Source of the DNA: Frankiaceae bacterium
GTDB taxonomy: Bacteria > Actinomycetota > Actinomycetes > Mycobacteriales > SCTD01
Length of the DNA: 64,000 nt
NCBI GenBank assembly: GCA_016650445.1
Contig: JAENVS010000034.1
Location: 1 to 64,000 of the forward strand
Reading direction: 5' to 3'
Positions 48,559 through 58,214 of the stretch are shown here, one piece after another; positions within the stretch are counted from its first letter, which is position 1, and each line of letters begins with the position of its first letter. A model generated the notes under the pieces. That model did no database searches. It worked only from the letters and a program-made list of their open reading frames with translations, and was not told the DNA's origin. The position numbers and the translations under genes were made by a program.

Positions 48559-50580
48559 GTGCAGATCGTCGTCCGCGTGCTCGCCGTCGTGATCCTGGCG
48601 CTGTCGCCGCTGGCCGTGCCGAGCCCCGCCTCCGCCGCACCCGTGAAGTGCGCGGCCGGCGACCTCACGCCGGACGGGCGGGTTTTCCCCGAGCCGATGG
48701 TCAGCCTCGGGTTCGTGAAGTTCACCGAGTTCGAGTGCGGCATGAAGCTTCTGGAGAAGACCTACCCGAACCTGCTGCAGATCACGACGGTCGGCACGTC
48801 GAAGGGCGGCCACCCGGTCTACGACGTGCTCCTCACGGACGAGACCGTCACGGCGCCCAAGCAGAAGCTGCTCATCGTCAACTCGATCCACGGCAACGAG
48901 CCCGGGGGTCGTGAAGGCGGCCTGCGCGTGCTCGAGGACCTCGTCGACCCGCAGTTCGAGGCGAGCAAGCCCTACGTGCAACAGGCCCTCGACCGCTTCG
49001 TCGTGCACTTCCTGTTCCCCAACCCGGACGGCTGGGTCGCGGGCGATGTCGAGCCCGGTGTCTTCTCGACCGCCAGCCGGGGCAACGACAACGGCCGCGA
49101 CCTCAACCGGCAGTTCCCGGTGAAGGGCTGGATCAACACGTCGAACGCGCCGCTTGCCGAGCCCGAGACCAAGGCGCTGATGCCGTTGCTCAGCAAGGGC
49201 GGCTGGTACCTCGGCACCGACAACCACGGGCAGGGCGCCGACACCTACGGCGCGGCCGGGCTGCAGATCGTCGGTCAGTTCGACTTCCAGAAGTCGGAGA
49301 CGCTCGCGCGGTACGCCGACGCGATCAGCGCGGCCTTCGCCGAGGTCGATGTCCTCTCGACGCTGCAGGCCATCGGCGCGTCGAGCGGGCAGGACGCCGG
49401 GGCGTACCACTGGGGGACGCTCTACGACATGCTCGGCTACTCCGCGTCGGGGTCGATGATCGACTTCTACAACACCTTCGACGGGTTGAACGGCACCGGC
49501 TACGCCACCGAGGTCACGGCCGGCCAGCACGTCAACACCGCGACGTACGGCGGCCTGCTGACGCAGATGTGGGTCGACTCGATGCGCGCCATCAACTTCA
49601 CGATGCTCAAGCAGGCCCTGGTCCAGAAGCGCTACACGTTCCCGATCGGCGGCGACGTCGGCTACGTCTACGACCCAGCCGTCGTGCGCAGCAGCGACGG
49701 CACCGGTGCGAAGACGTCGGCGGATGAGCAGGAGACGCCGTACGCCGTCTCGCGGATGCGCTTCTTCACCGACCTCGACACGTACGCCTCGCGCAGGCTC
49801 ACTCCCGTCAACGTCGCCGACGTGCTGTCGGGCAAGGTGCCGCTGGACCGCTTCGACTCGCTCGTGCTCGCCGACAACCCCAAGCCCGGACCGGGCACCG
49901 CCTCGACCTGGTACGCGAAGCTGCGGACGTGGGTCGAGAAGGGCGGCAACCTCGTCGTCACCGACGCCGCCGCTCCCGCCATCCCGCGCATCGGGGCCGT
50001 GCCCAACTCCGACAACCTCGTGCGCTCCGACAAGAAGTACGTCGGGTACGTCGACTTCACCGACCGGACGCACCCCCTCGCCAAGGGCCTGCGCGGTGTC
50101 GCGCGGCAGACCTACGACTCCGTGCCGATCGGCTACGCGTTCCCGCCCGCTGGCGAGAACTGCCCGAACTGGACGATCGACCAGGCCGCGTGGGAGAAGG
50201 CGGGCGGCAAGACGGTCGCGACCAACGGCACCGGCCGGACGGCGTACGGGGAGCTCGCGCTCGGCAAGGGCAAGGTGCGGTTCCTCGGGGCCTTGCTGCC
50301 CCAGCCGACGGAGGAGTTCTTCCACCCGTACGGCCTGCAGAACTACGCCGTGACCTACACCGGCTACACGCTGTTGCAGAACATGCTGGCCTACGACGCA
50401 GCCGGTCTGGGCGGGGGCGCCGCCGGCGGGTCAGCGAGTGCACCGGGAGGTGCCCGGTCCGCGCCGTCGGGCGCGCTGCCGTCGACGGGCGGGTTCCCGG
50501 AGGTTGCCGCGCTAGGGGCCCTGCTGATCGGTCTCTCGCTCGTCAGACGACGCGTCGGCGCAGCACGACGAACGAGGTGA
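48559..50580 (+). CDS. M14 zinc carboxypeptidase with LPxTG anchor
   Basis: The 673-residue protein has a signal peptide (VLAVVILALSPLAVPSPASA). A peptidase M14 domain carries zinc ligands His111 and Glu114 in HGNEPGGREG, and later DNHGQGAD (a probable third His). A second domain of unknown type follows (about 370-580; LRTWVEKGGNLVVTDAAA, AFPPAGENCPNWTIDQ). The C-terminus has a Gly/Ala/Ser linker, LPSTG, a hydrophobic stretch and basic residues, a sortase substrate signature. GTG 48559 has GGGAGG upstream. The gene end overlaps the convergent S15 gene by 38 bp. Confidence 0.83.
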   Translation: MQIVVRVLAVVILALSPLAVPSPASAAPVKCAAGDLTPDGRVFPEPMVSLGFVKFTEFECGMKLLEKTYPNLLQITTVGTSKGGHPVYDVLLTDETVTAPKQKLLIVNSIHGNEPGGREGGLRVLEDLVDPQFEASKPYVQQALDRFVVHFLFPNPDGWVAGDVEPGVFSTASRGNDNGRDLNRQFPVKGWINTSNAPLAEPETKALMPLLSKGGWYLGTDNHGQGADTYGAAGLQIVGQFDFQKSETLARYADAISAAFAEVDVLSTLQAIGASSGQDAGAYHWGTLYDMLGYSASGSMIDFYNTFDGLNGTGYATEVTAGQHVNTATYGGLLTQMWVDSMRAINFTMLKQALVQKRYTFPIGGDVGYVYDPAVVRSSDGTGAKTSADEQETPYAVSRMRFFTDLDTYASRRLTPVNVADVLSGKVPLDRFDSLVLADNPKPGPGTASTWYAKLRTWVEKGGNLVVTDAAAPAIPRIGAVPNSDNLVRSDKKYVGYVDFTDRTHPLAKGLRGVARQTYDSVPIGYAFPPAGENCPNWTIDQAAWEKAGGKTVATNGTGRTAYGELALGKGKVRFLGALLPQPTEEFFHPYGLQNYAVTYTGYTLLQNMLAYDAAGLGGGAAGGSASAPGGARSAPSGALPSTGGFPEVAALGALLIGLSLVRRRVGAARRTR

Positions 50581-52528
50581 GCAGCAGGAGCGCGCCGAGC
50601 GGGAGCATCGGGTCGGTGCCGGTCGCCGGCAGCTGACCGGTCGCGGGAGGCGCCGCGGGCGGCGGCACCGTCCGCGGTGGGGTCGCCGCCCGGGCGAGCA
50701 CGCCGGGCAACGTGAAGGTGGACCCGGCGCCGGTGGCGACCGTGATCTGGTCGGGCGTCTTGTTGTTGTACGACGTGGCGTCCGTGCTCGCCAGTGTCAG
50801 GCGGACCGCGTGACCCTTCGCGAACCGGTGCGCGAACCCGAGCAGCTTGATGTCGACCGGTGCCGACACCGCGCCGGCCGGCACGCGCACCGGGGAGATG
50901 AGCCGCCGGATCAGGGTCGCGCTGCCGTCGGGTGCGACGTCGAAGACCTTGCCGTAGAAGACGAGGTCGGTCGGTGCCAGGTGTGACAGGCGCAGCCGTG
51001 CCGACGGCACGCCGACGCTGATGACGTCGTCCGTGAACGGCGTCGACGTGAAGGACACGCTCTGCCCGGGCTGCTCGCTCGGCGGCAGCGGGTTCTGCGG
51101 GCTCGACGCGGGTCCGCTGAAGTTCGAGGTCTCGGAGTACGCCGGGGGGAGGCCCCCGGGCGGGTTGATGAAGCTGTCCGTGCCGGCCGTCGCGCCGGTG
51201 ATGGCGAGAGCGTTGCTGCCGGACAGCGTGAACGTCGTCGTGCCCGCGATGGGGAAGGCGGGTGCGTCGCCGTACTGCTCGTCGTTCGCGCCCTTGCCGC
51301 CGTACTGCACCCAGTCCCGGTAGAACGTGAAGCCCGGTGAGTCATCAGGAACACCGCGCAGCGCCTCGTCGAGGAAGGCCAGCGTGCGCAGCGTCAGGTA
51401 GCAGTCATCGAGGCCGGTGAAGTCGGCGCCGCCGGTGCCGCGACCGTAGACGTCGCACTCTCCGGGGCGGGAGTCGTAGCCGCCGTGCCCGCCGTCGTTC
51501 CAGATCATCTTCACCGGTACGCCGGCTCGTCGCAGCGCTGTGTAGGTGGCCGCGGCGTCGTTGAGGTTGAACAGCGTGTCGGCCTGACCTTGCAGCAGCA
51601 GAACCGGGATGCGCAGCGTGTCGATCTGCGTCGTCGCCGACGAGTCCGCCAGCAGCGCGCGGTCGACGTCCTGCGCGTCGCCGGTCGCAGTGATGGCCGC
51701 GTAGGTCAAGCAGACCTGCGCGTAGAAGCCAGGACACGGAGCGCCGGCCACGGTCGCGGGGTCACCACTGGCCAGCTTGTCCTGCGGGCAGCCGCCGGCC
51801 GGCTGCGGCGGGATGCCTGGCGGGGCGCCGCCGATGGGGTTCGCGTTGCCGGAGACGAAGAACAGCGTCGTCCACTGCTGCTTGAACACACCCTGCTTGT
51901 TCAGCGAGTGAGTGAAACCGGTGGGGTCGCCGGGCACGACGTAGTTGTTGGGGTCCAGCGAGTAGGCGAGATGGTTCCAGGTGCGGCTCGGCGAGATGGC
52001 ATGGATGCGCTTGTCGTTCTCGGCGACGTTGGCCTGGATGCCGCCGCCGTACGAGCCGCCGACCATCCCGACGACCGAGCCGTTCGCGTCGTGCTTCACG
52101 ACCGGCAGCGGGTCGAGCACCTTGGTGATGAGCTGCTGGGCGTCCTTGACGTCGTACGTACGGCTCTCCAACGTGACGCAGCCGCTGGAGGCACCGAAGC
52201 CCTGCGCGGTGTAGGTCAGGACCACGTACCCGTGCCGCGCGAGGAAGGTCGCGCTCGACACGACCTCACCGGCGAGCTTGGTCAGACCGAAGCCGTGCGT
52301 CATGAGGATCGCGGGCTGCGGGGTCGCGGTCGTGGCGTTGTCGGGGAGGTACAGCCGGGTGTCGATCGTGGCCTCGTGCGTCCCCGTCGGGCCGTCGGTG
52401 ACGGGGACCAGCGCGTCCTTCGTGGTGAAGGCGTGCGTCCCGGCCTGGGGAGTCACGGTGTCGGCGTACGACGGGGCGGCGGTGCCCACCAGCAGCAGCG
52501 GGGCGAGCAGGACAGCGAGAGCCTTCAT
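50543..52528 (-). CDS. Cell-wall-anchored S15/CocE-type hydrolase (X-Pro dipeptidyl-peptidase-like)
   Basis: The 661-residue protein has a signal peptide (LAVLLAPLLLVGTAAPSYA). The S15 core has the nucleophile Ser159 in GGSYGGG, the acid in QGQADTLFNLNDA and His in GGHGGYDS. A C-terminal jelly roll is followed by a Pro/Ala linker, LPATG, a hydrophobic helix and RRR. It is the anchored counterpart of the 38613-40172 protein. ATG 52528 starts the signal peptide. Its last 38 bp are antisense to the M14 gene tail. Confidence 0.83.
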   Translation of the reverse strand: MKALAVLLAPLLLVGTAAPSYADTVTPQAGTHAFTTKDALVPVTDGPTGTHEATIDTRLYLPDNATTATPQPAILMTHGFGLTKLAGEVVSSATFLARHGYVVLTYTAQGFGASSGCVTLESRTYDVKDAQQLITKVLDPLPVVKHDANGSVVGMVGGSYGGGIQANVAENDKRIHAISPSRTWNHLAYSLDPNNYVVPGDPTGFTHSLNKQGVFKQQWTTLFFVSGNANPIGGAPPGIPPQPAGGCPQDKLASGDPATVAGAPCPGFYAQVCLTYAAITATGDAQDVDRALLADSSATTQIDTLRIPVLLLQGQADTLFNLNDAAATYTALRRAGVPVKMIWNDGGHGGYDSRPGECDVYGRGTGGADFTGLDDCYLTLRTLAFLDEALRGVPDDSPGFTFYRDWVQYGGKGANDEQYGDAPAFPIAGTTTFTLSGSNALAITGATAGTDSFINPPGGLPPAYSETSNFSGPASSPQNPLPPSEQPGQSVSFTSTPFTDDVISVGVPSARLRLSHLAPTDLVFYGKVFDVAPDGSATLIRRLISPVRVPAGAVSAPVDIKLLGFAHRFAKGHAVRLTLASTDATSYNNKTPDQITVATGAGSTFTLPGVLARAATPPRTVPPPAAPPATGQLPATGTDPMLPLGALLLLTSFVVLRRRVV

Positions 52529-52549
52529 GCCCTCACTGTGCCCGCTGGG

Positions 52550-53689
52550 TCAGGAGCTACGGCGCCGGAGGACGACGAGTCCCGCCACGAGCAGCGCCGC
52601 GATGGGGAGAAGCGCGGCAAAAGGGACCTCGGGCACGACCGGGGTCGGGCCGTCGGGCATCGGGTGACGCAGGAAGAAGTCGTACGACGCCGCGGTGATG
52701 TCGGGGCCGAGCGGATCGGTGTAGGGGCCGCCGTCCGACGCGTGCGGCTGCGCGTGCGCCATTCCGTAGATCAGCCAGAGCTCGGCCAGGTCGTCGGCGT
52801 ACGTGCTCACGGTGTAGGGGTAGTCGGACAGACCGGCGGCGCCGCCCGGGCAGGTCCAGGTGTTGTTGTGCACGCAGGCGTCGCCGCCACCCGGGTTCGG
52901 CGTGCCGTCGGGGGCGTACGGCGTCGTCTCCCCGGTGCGCTCGACCGAGCCGTTGGCCGCGCCGTCATCGGCGAGGTCGTCGGCGCCGAGGTAGGACTGG
53001 ACGAGCGCCACGCTCTGCGCTGCCGGGTTGAGCGTGTCGGCGGTGCCGTTCTCCACGAAGATCGGGACGACCCGGGCCCGGGGGCCCATCGCGGCGTGGG
53101 TCAGGGCGCCGGTGTCGTCACTGCAGGCGCGGTACGAGCAGCCGGCCAGCGAGGCGACGGCGGCGAACACGTCCGGGTAGGTGGCGCCGAGGATGACCGA
53201 CATCGCGCCGCCGGCGCTGATGCCCTCCACGTAGACACGTGACGGATCGGCCTGCTGCGCTGCGGCGACGTGCCTGGCCAGTCCGGCGAGGACGGCGGGC
53301 TCGCCGCTGCCGCGCTCCTGGTGCTCGGGCAGGAACCAGTTCCAGCAGGCGATCCCGTTGCCGTCGGCGAGCGGCGCCGAGGAGTTCTCCGCCTTCACCT
53401 GCTTGGGATAGACCGCGATGAAGTCCCTCGCGTCGGCGAGCGCGCTGAACTGCGTGGCCGACTCGGCCTGCTCGGCCGTCTGGTTGCAGCCGTGCAGGAA
53501 CAGCACCAGCGGCCGGCCGGAGTGCGACGGGCCGGGCGGGAGGTGCACGAGGTACTGCCGCGTGAGTCCACCGGGCTCGGTGTAGCTGCCGGCCGTCGTC
53601 GTGCCCGTCTCGGTCGCGGCAGACGCAGGTGCCATGCCGACGAGGCAGACGAGCGGCACGAGGAGAGCGAGCAGACGCGCGCGGCGCAT
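52550..53689 (-). CDS. Secreted polyhydroxybutyrate-depolymerase/feruloyl-esterase-like enzyme with VPEVP-type tail
   Basis: The 379-residue protein has a signal peptide ([20 protein letters not shown]). The esterase domain contains the oxyanion HGCNQTAEQ, nucleophile Ser158 in GISAGGAM, an acid near [11 protein letters not shown] and His in YGMAHAQP. This is the pattern of PHB depolymerase and LpqC-type esterases. Cysteine pairs are likely disulfides. The C-terminus [11 protein letters not shown], hydrophobic helix and RRRS matches the tail of the 17287 protein, so it is probably membrane- or surface-retained. It is read toward the S15 gene, 21 bp away. Confidence 0.82.
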   Translation of the reverse strand: MRRARLLALLVPLVCLVGMAPASAATETGTTTAGSYTEPGGLTRQYLVHLPPGPSHSGRPLVLFLHGCNQTAEQAESATQFSALADARDFIAVYPKQVKAENSSAPLADGNGIACWNWFLPEHQERGSGEPAVLAGLARHVAAAQQADPSRVYVEGISAGGAMSVILGATYPDVFAAVASLAGCSYRACSDDTGALTHAAMGPRARVVPIFVENGTADTLNPAAQSVALVQSYLGADDLADDGAANGSVERTGETTPYAPDGTPNPGGGDACVHNNTWTCPGGAAGLSDYPYTVSTYADDLAELWLIYGMAHAQPHASDGGPYTDPLGPDITAASYDFFLRHPMPDGPTPVVPEVPFAALLPIAALLVAGLVVLRRRSS

Positions 53690-53841
53690 GGGGTGGGCTC
53701 CGAAGCTGTTGCTGGGTGCCTCAGACGTTCGACGGCGGCGGGCGCTCTCCTGCCCGATTCGCGGGCCGGCCCGCGCGGTCGTTACCCTCGCCCGGAACGC
53801 TGTCCCCTCTTTCTTTGGGGCTGAACAGGACAGGACCCCTC

Positions 53842-55014
53842 GTGGACCTCATGGAGTACCAGGCGAAAGAGCTCTTCGCCAAGCACGGCGTGCCCGTGCT
53901 GCCCGGCGAGACCGTCGACAACGCGGAGGCCGCGCGCGGCGTGGCCGAGCGGATCGGCAAGCCGGTGGTCGTGAAGGCCCAGGTCAAGACCGGGGGCCGG
54001 GGCAAGGCAGGCGGCGTGAAGCTGGCGGACACCCCCGACGAGGCCGTCGCCCGGGCAAAGGACATCCTCGGCCTCGACATCAAGGGACATCTCGTCCGCA
54101 AGGTGCTGGTGACCGAGGCCAGTGACATCGCCGCCGAGTACTACGTCTCGTTCCTGCTCGACCGCGCCAACCGCTCCTACCTCGCGATGGCCAGCGCCGA
54201 GGGCGGCATGGACATCGAGCAGCTCGCTGTCGAGCGCCCCGACGCGTTGGCGAAGGTGCCGGTCGACGCGGTGAAGGGCGTCGACGAGTCGAAGGCCCGC
54301 GAGATCGTCGCGGCCGCGAAGATCCCGGCCGACGTCGCCGACGAGGTGACGCAGATCCTCATATCGCTCTGGAAGGTGTTCGTCGAGGAGGAGGCCACGC
54401 TCGTCGAGGTCAACCCGCTCTGCCGCACACCTGACGGGCGCATCGTCGCCCTTGACGGCAAGGTCACCCTCGACGGCAACGCGGAGTTCCGGCACAAGGA
54501 CGTCTTCGAGACGTACGCCGACGTCGTCGCGGATGACGACCTCGAGGGCCGGGCGAAGGCGAAGGACCTCAACTACGTCAAGCTCGACGGACAGGTCGGG
54601 ATCATCGGCAACGGCGCGGGGCTGGTCATGTCGACACTCGACGTCGTCGCGTACGCCGGCGAGGCGCACGGTGGCGTGAAGCCGGCGAACTTCCTCGACA
54701 TCGGTGGCGGCGCCTCGGCGCAGGTGATGGCCGACGGGCTCGAGATCATCTTGTCGGACCCTGATGTGAAGTCGGTGTTCGTCAACGTCTTCGGCGGCAT
54801 CACGTCGTGCGATGCCGTGGCTGACGGCATCGTGCAGGCACTGGCGATGCTCGGCGACAAGGAGACCAAGCCGCTCGTCGTACGGCTCGACGGCAACAAC
54901 GTCGACGAGGGGCATCGGATCTTGTCCGAGGCCAACCACCCGCTGGTGACGGTCGTCGACACCATGGACGGCGCGGCCGACAAGGCCGCCGAGCTCGCCT
55001 GGAGCAGCAAGTAA
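53842..55014 (+). CDS. sucC: Succinate--CoA ligase (ADP-forming), beta subunit
   Basis: SucC and SucD interconvert succinyl-CoA and succinate with nucleotide phosphorylation in the TCA cycle. The 390-residue protein has the ATP-grasp N-terminus ([34 protein letters not shown]). The CoA-ligase C-terminus shows [26 protein letters not shown] and [19 protein letters not shown] 53842 gives the conserved [12 protein letters not shown] start. ATG 53851 is an alternative. A TACCCT -10 lies at 53783-53788, leaving a leader of about 50 nt. The stop overlaps the sucD ATG by 1 bp. Confidence 0.96.
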   Translation: MDLMEYQAKELFAKHGVPVLPGETVDNAEAARGVAERIGKPVVVKAQVKTGGRGKAGGVKLADTPDEAVARAKDILGLDIKGHLVRKVLVTEASDIAAEYYVSFLLDRANRSYLAMASAEGGMDIEQLAVERPDALAKVPVDAVKGVDESKAREIVAAAKIPADVADEVTQILISLWKVFVEEEATLVEVNPLCRTPDGRIVALDGKVTLDGNAEFRHKDVFETYADVVADDDLEGRAKAKDLNYVKLDGQVGIIGNGAGLVMSTLDVVAYAGEAHGGVKPANFLDIGGGASAQVMADGLEIILSDPDVKSVFVNVFGGITSCDAVADGIVQALAMLGDKETKPLVVRLDGNNVDEGHRILSEANHPLVTVVDTMDGAADKAAELAWSSK

Positions 55015-55901
55015 TGGCCATCTTCCTGACAGAGCAGTCGCGCGTGATCGTTCAGGGCATCACCGGGTCGGAGGGCACCAAGCACACCCGTCGCATGGTC
55101 GCGTCCGGCACCAACGTCGTCGGCGGGGTGAACCCGCGCAAGGCGGGCTCGGACGTGGACGGGATCCCGGTCTTCGCCACCGTCGCCGAGGCGATGAAGC
55201 AGACCGGCGCCGACGCCACCGTGGTGTTCGTCCCGCCGGCGTTCGCCAAGGACGCCGTCGTCGAGGCGATCGACGCCCAGATCGGGCTCGCGGTTGTCAT
55301 CACCGAGGGCATCCCGGTGCAGGACTCCGCGTGGTTCTGGCAGTACAACGTCAGTCTTGCGCAGGCTGCCGGGCAGACGACCCGCATCATCGGGCCGAAC
55401 TGCCCGGGGCTGATCAGCCCCGGCAAGTCCAACGCGGGCATCATTCCCGCGACGATCACCGGGCCGGGACGGATCGGACTGGTCAGCAAGAGCGGGACGC
55501 TGACCTACCAGATGATGTACGAGCTGCGTGACTTCGGCTTCTCGACCGGCGTCGGCATCGGCGGCGACCCGGTCATCGGCACGACGCACATCGACTGCCT
55601 GGCGGCGTTCGAGGCCGACCCAGAGACCGACGCGATCGTGATGATCGGCGAGATCGGCGGCGACGCCGAGGAGCGCGCGGCGGCCTACATCGCCGACAAC
55701 GTGAAGAAGCCGGTCATCGGCTACGTCGCCGGCTTCACGGCGCCGGAGGGCAAGACGATGGGGCACGCCGGCGCCATCGTCTCGGGCTCGTCGGGCACCG
55801 CCGCGGCGAAGCAGGAGGCTCTCGAGGCGGCCGGTGTCCGCGTCGGCAAGACCCCCTCGGCGACGGCCGAGCTCATGCGCGAGGTCATGAAGAACCTCTA
55901 A
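55014..55901 (+). CDS. sucD: Succinate--CoA ligase, alpha subunit
   Basis: The 295-residue protein starts [21 protein letters not shown] and has the CoA-binding Rossmann fold ([14 protein letters not shown]). The phosphohistidine site is GHAGAIV (His251), with SKSGTLTYQ upstream. All family landmarks are present. Translation starts on the last base of the sucC stop (TAATG), so the pair is coupled. A weak 5-bp hairpin lies just after the stop (around 55903-55915). Confidence 0.96.
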   Translation: MAIFLTEQSRVIVQGITGSEGTKHTRRMVASGTNVVGGVNPRKAGSDVDGIPVFATVAEAMKQTGADATVVFVPPAFAKDAVVEAIDAQIGLAVVITEGIPVQDSAWFWQYNVSLAQAAGQTTRIIGPNCPGLISPGKSNAGIIPATITGPGRIGLVSKSGTLTYQMMYELRDFGFSTGVGIGGDPVIGTTHIDCLAAFEADPETDAIVMIGEIGGDAEERAAAYIADNVKKPVIGYVAGFTAPEGKTMGHAGAIVSGSSGTAAAKQEALEAAGVRVGKTPSATAELMREVMKNL

Positions 55902-55975
55902 GACCTTCGCAAGGTGGGGGCGGCGGCGCGTTGGTCCCGGCGGGGGGCCTGCGCAGCGGCGACACTCGGGGTGCC

Positions 55976-57163
55976 ATGACCGACACCCTGAGCCGTCCTT
56001 CGCGCACGACGTCGCGGGGGCCGGCCCAGCCGGCCCGTCGACCGCTCGAAGCCGGTCTGCTCGGTGCGCTGTGGTCGGTCTGCGCCGGTCTCGTGGCCAT
56101 TGCCGTGCCGGTCCTGCTCGTCTGGGCGGCCGATGGGCGCTCGGGCTCGGGGGCGGCCGAGGCGATGCGTGCGGTCGGGCAGGTGTGGGTCATCGCGCAC
56201 GGCGCCGCCCTCGAGGTGCCGGGCGGCGTGCTCGGCCTCACCCCGCTCGGGCTCCTGGTCCTGCCCCTTGCGTTGCTGCTCCGGGCTGCCGGTCACGGAG
56301 CGCGCGAGTGCCGGGTGACCTCGCTGCGGCAGGCCGGGCAGCTCGCGGTCTCGATCGCGGTGCCCTACGGCGTCCTGGCAGCCGTCGTCGCGGCGCTGGC
56401 TGCGACGCCGGACGTGCGTCCGGTGCCGTGGCAGGCGCTGCTCGCTGGCTGGGCGGTCGGTGGGGTCGGCGGCTTCGCGGGCGCCGTCCGCTCGGCCCGG
56501 CTGTGGCCGGCGGTGCTGCCTGCGCTGCCGGCCCGCGCCGCGCGGCTCGTCACCGCCACGACCGTCGCCGTCGCGGTGGTGCTCGCCGGCGGCTCGCTGG
56601 TGGCCGCGGCCTCGTTGGCCAAGCACCTCGGCCGCGCCGGTGATCTGGCGGCCGCGACCGGGCCCGGCCTGGTCGGCGGAACAGCGCTGCTCCTGCTCGG
56701 CCTCGCCCTCGTGCCCAACGCCGCCTTGTGGGGTGCGTCGTGGCTGACCGGCCCGGGGTTCCACGTCGGCATCGGCACGGTCGTCGGCCCCTACGCCACA
56801 CACCTCGGGCCGGTCCCGAGCCTGCCGCTGCTGGCTGCGCTGCCGGGGCCCGTCCCCGGCTGGGTCGGCCTCGTCGCCATGGCGGTGCCTCTCGCCGCCG
56901 GCGCGGCGGCGGGCGTCGTCGTCGTGCGCCGGCTCCGCACGCCGACCTGGGCCGTCGCGTGCCGGGAAGCCGCGCTCGTCGGTCCCTGCGCGGGCGTCGT
57001 TCTTGCCCTTGCCGGCTGGCTCTCCGGTGGTCCCGCCGGCGGCCACCGGCTGGCCGACGTCGGCCCGTCGCCCTGGCAGCTCGGGCTCGCCGTCGCGGTC
57101 GAGACCGGGCTCGGGGCGGCGCTGGCGGCAGCTGTCGTCGTACGCCGCGTTACTTCGCGATGA
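55976..57163 (+). CDS. DUF6350 family multi-pass membrane protein
   Basis: This 395-residue protein has about eight to ten membrane helices and short loops (GLLGALWSVCAGLVAIAVPV near the start). Its position directly after sucCD and before purN matches the place of DUF6350 genes across actinobacteria. Sequence and length (around 400) fit. The function is unknown. Its last 14 bp overlap the convergent RDD gene. Confidence 0.75.
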   Translation: MTDTLSRPSRTTSRGPAQPARRPLEAGLLGALWSVCAGLVAIAVPVLLVWAADGRSGSGAAEAMRAVGQVWVIAHGAALEVPGGVLGLTPLGLLVLPLALLLRAAGHGARECRVTSLRQAGQLAVSIAVPYGVLAAVVAALAATPDVRPVPWQALLAGWAVGGVGGFAGAVRSARLWPAVLPALPARAARLVTATTVAVAVVLAGGSLVAAASLAKHLGRAGDLAAATGPGLVGGTALLLLGLALVPNAALWGASWLTGPGFHVGIGTVVGPYATHLGPVPSLPLLAALPGPVPGWVGLVAMAVPLAAGAAAGVVVVRRLRTPTWAVACREAALVGPCAGVVLALAGWLSGGPAGGHRLADVGPSPWQLGLAVAVETGLGAALAAAVVVRRVTSR

Positions 57164-57716
57164 CGACCGTCTTCAGGATCTTGTCCGCAAAGGTCTGACG
57201 CTTGGCGTCCCAGAGCGGCCACAGGTAGCCGATCAGGCACGAGATGGCGTCGACGAGGTGCAGGAACGCGCGACCGACCGACAGCCAGGGCCCGATGACC
57301 TGACCGTCCTGCTCGCGCAGCAGTCGCGTGCCCATGACGCTCTTGCCGATGGTCTGACCCGTGCGGCCCTGCCGGATCAGGTTCCAGATGGTGAAGCCGA
57401 ACGACGCCAGGTAGGTGATGACCACGATCAGCACGGCGGCGCCGCTGTCACTGCCGACGGCGGCCGCCAGGACCAGGCCGACCCCGTAGATCGCATACTG
57501 GGCAAGCAGGTCGATCAGTGCGCTGCCGACGCGGCTGATCCACGGGGCGAGCGGCGGACCGGCCCACCCGCCCGGCTGTCCGTACGCCGGAGGTTGGCCG
57601 TAGCCGGGTTGCCCAGCCGGTGGTTGGCCGTACGCCGGTGGTTGGCCGTACGCCGGGGGCTGGCTCGGGTCGGGCTCGCCGCCCGGGGCGGCGAACGGGT
57701 CCTGAGGGGTGGTCAT
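57150..57716 (-). CDS. RDD-family membrane protein with PPAYGQ repeats
   Basis: The 188-residue protein has an N-terminal Pro/Gly/Tyr/Gln-rich region with four near-repeats of QPPAYG/QPGYG (about residues 18-45). The RDD domain follows (WISRVGSALIDLLAQYAIYG) with three membrane helices and GRTGQTIGKSVMGTRLL, where the R and D residues of the name are visible. The repeat tract is encoded by direct DNA repeats at about 57590-57655. The function of RDD proteins is uncertain; ion transport has been proposed. ATG 57716 is used because it starts MTTPQDPFAAPG. Confidence 0.85.
   Translation of the reverse strand: MTTPQDPFAAPGGEPDPSQPPAYGQPPAYGQPPAGQPGYGQPPAYGQPGGWAGPPLAPWISRVGSALIDLLAQYAIYGVGLVLAAAVGSDSGAAVLIVVITYLASFGFTIWNLIRQGRTGQTIGKSVMGTRLLREQDGQVIGPWLSVGRAFLHLVDAISCLIGYLWPLWDAKRQTFADKILKTVVIAK
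57590..57660 (-). repeat. Short tandem repeat encoding the PPAYGQ tract
   Basis: Near-identical units of the form GGTGGTTGGCCGTACGCC recur at about 15-18-base spacing on the plus strand, and the minus strand encodes the N-terminal PPAYGQ units. Such tracts can change length by slippage. Confidence 0.6.
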
Positions 57717-57784
57717 GGGGCCTCCTGACGCGCCGCGGGCCGGCCCCGACATCCAACTCCACGCGACCCCTGTCGCGTGGGAGG

Positions 57785-58144
57785 TCACAACCAGTCGAAC
57801 CGCAGCAGCTGCCACAGCTCCGACGCCAGGACCGCGGTCGCGAGCACGCCGAGCCGGACGCTGCGCGACAACCGGGCCAGCCGGCCGCGGAGCAGCGGCA
57901 GGGCCGCGACGACGGGCGCGCCGACTACGGCGAGCGGCGACGCATGCAGTGCCCCGAGCAGGTCACCGGACCCGACCCGGATCGCGGCGGTCGTGCCGCC
58001 GCAGAACGGGCACGGGACACCGGTGACGCCGCGAAGCAGGCAGACCGTCGCCGGCCGGTCGCGGGGATGCACGTTGGCGAGGACGACGGCCAGCCCGAGC
58101 ATCACCGCCAGCCGGAGTCCGGACAGCGTGACGGCGCGGGGCAC
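57785..58144 (-). CDS. DUF2752 family membrane protein
   Basis: The 119-residue protein has the DUF2752 signature CPFCGGTTAAIRVGSGDLLGAL (CPxCGxTRA-like) after a first membrane helix (GLRLAVMLGLAVVLANVHPR), and two more helices. The CPxCG motif is the hallmark of the family, of unknown function and possibly metal-binding. GTG 58144 is the start. It is divergent from purN, with 70 bp between. Confidence 0.83.
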   Translation of the reverse strand: MPRAVTLSGLRLAVMLGLAVVLANVHPRDRPATVCLLRGVTGVPCPFCGGTTAAIRVGSGDLLGALHASPLAVVGAPVVAALPLLRGRLARLSRSVRLGVLATAVLASELWQLLRFDWL

Positions 58145-58214
58145 GCCGCCATGATGACGGCTGCGCGGCCGATACGCTGGGCGCATCAACCATCCGCGCG
58201 ATCCGGGGAGGACC

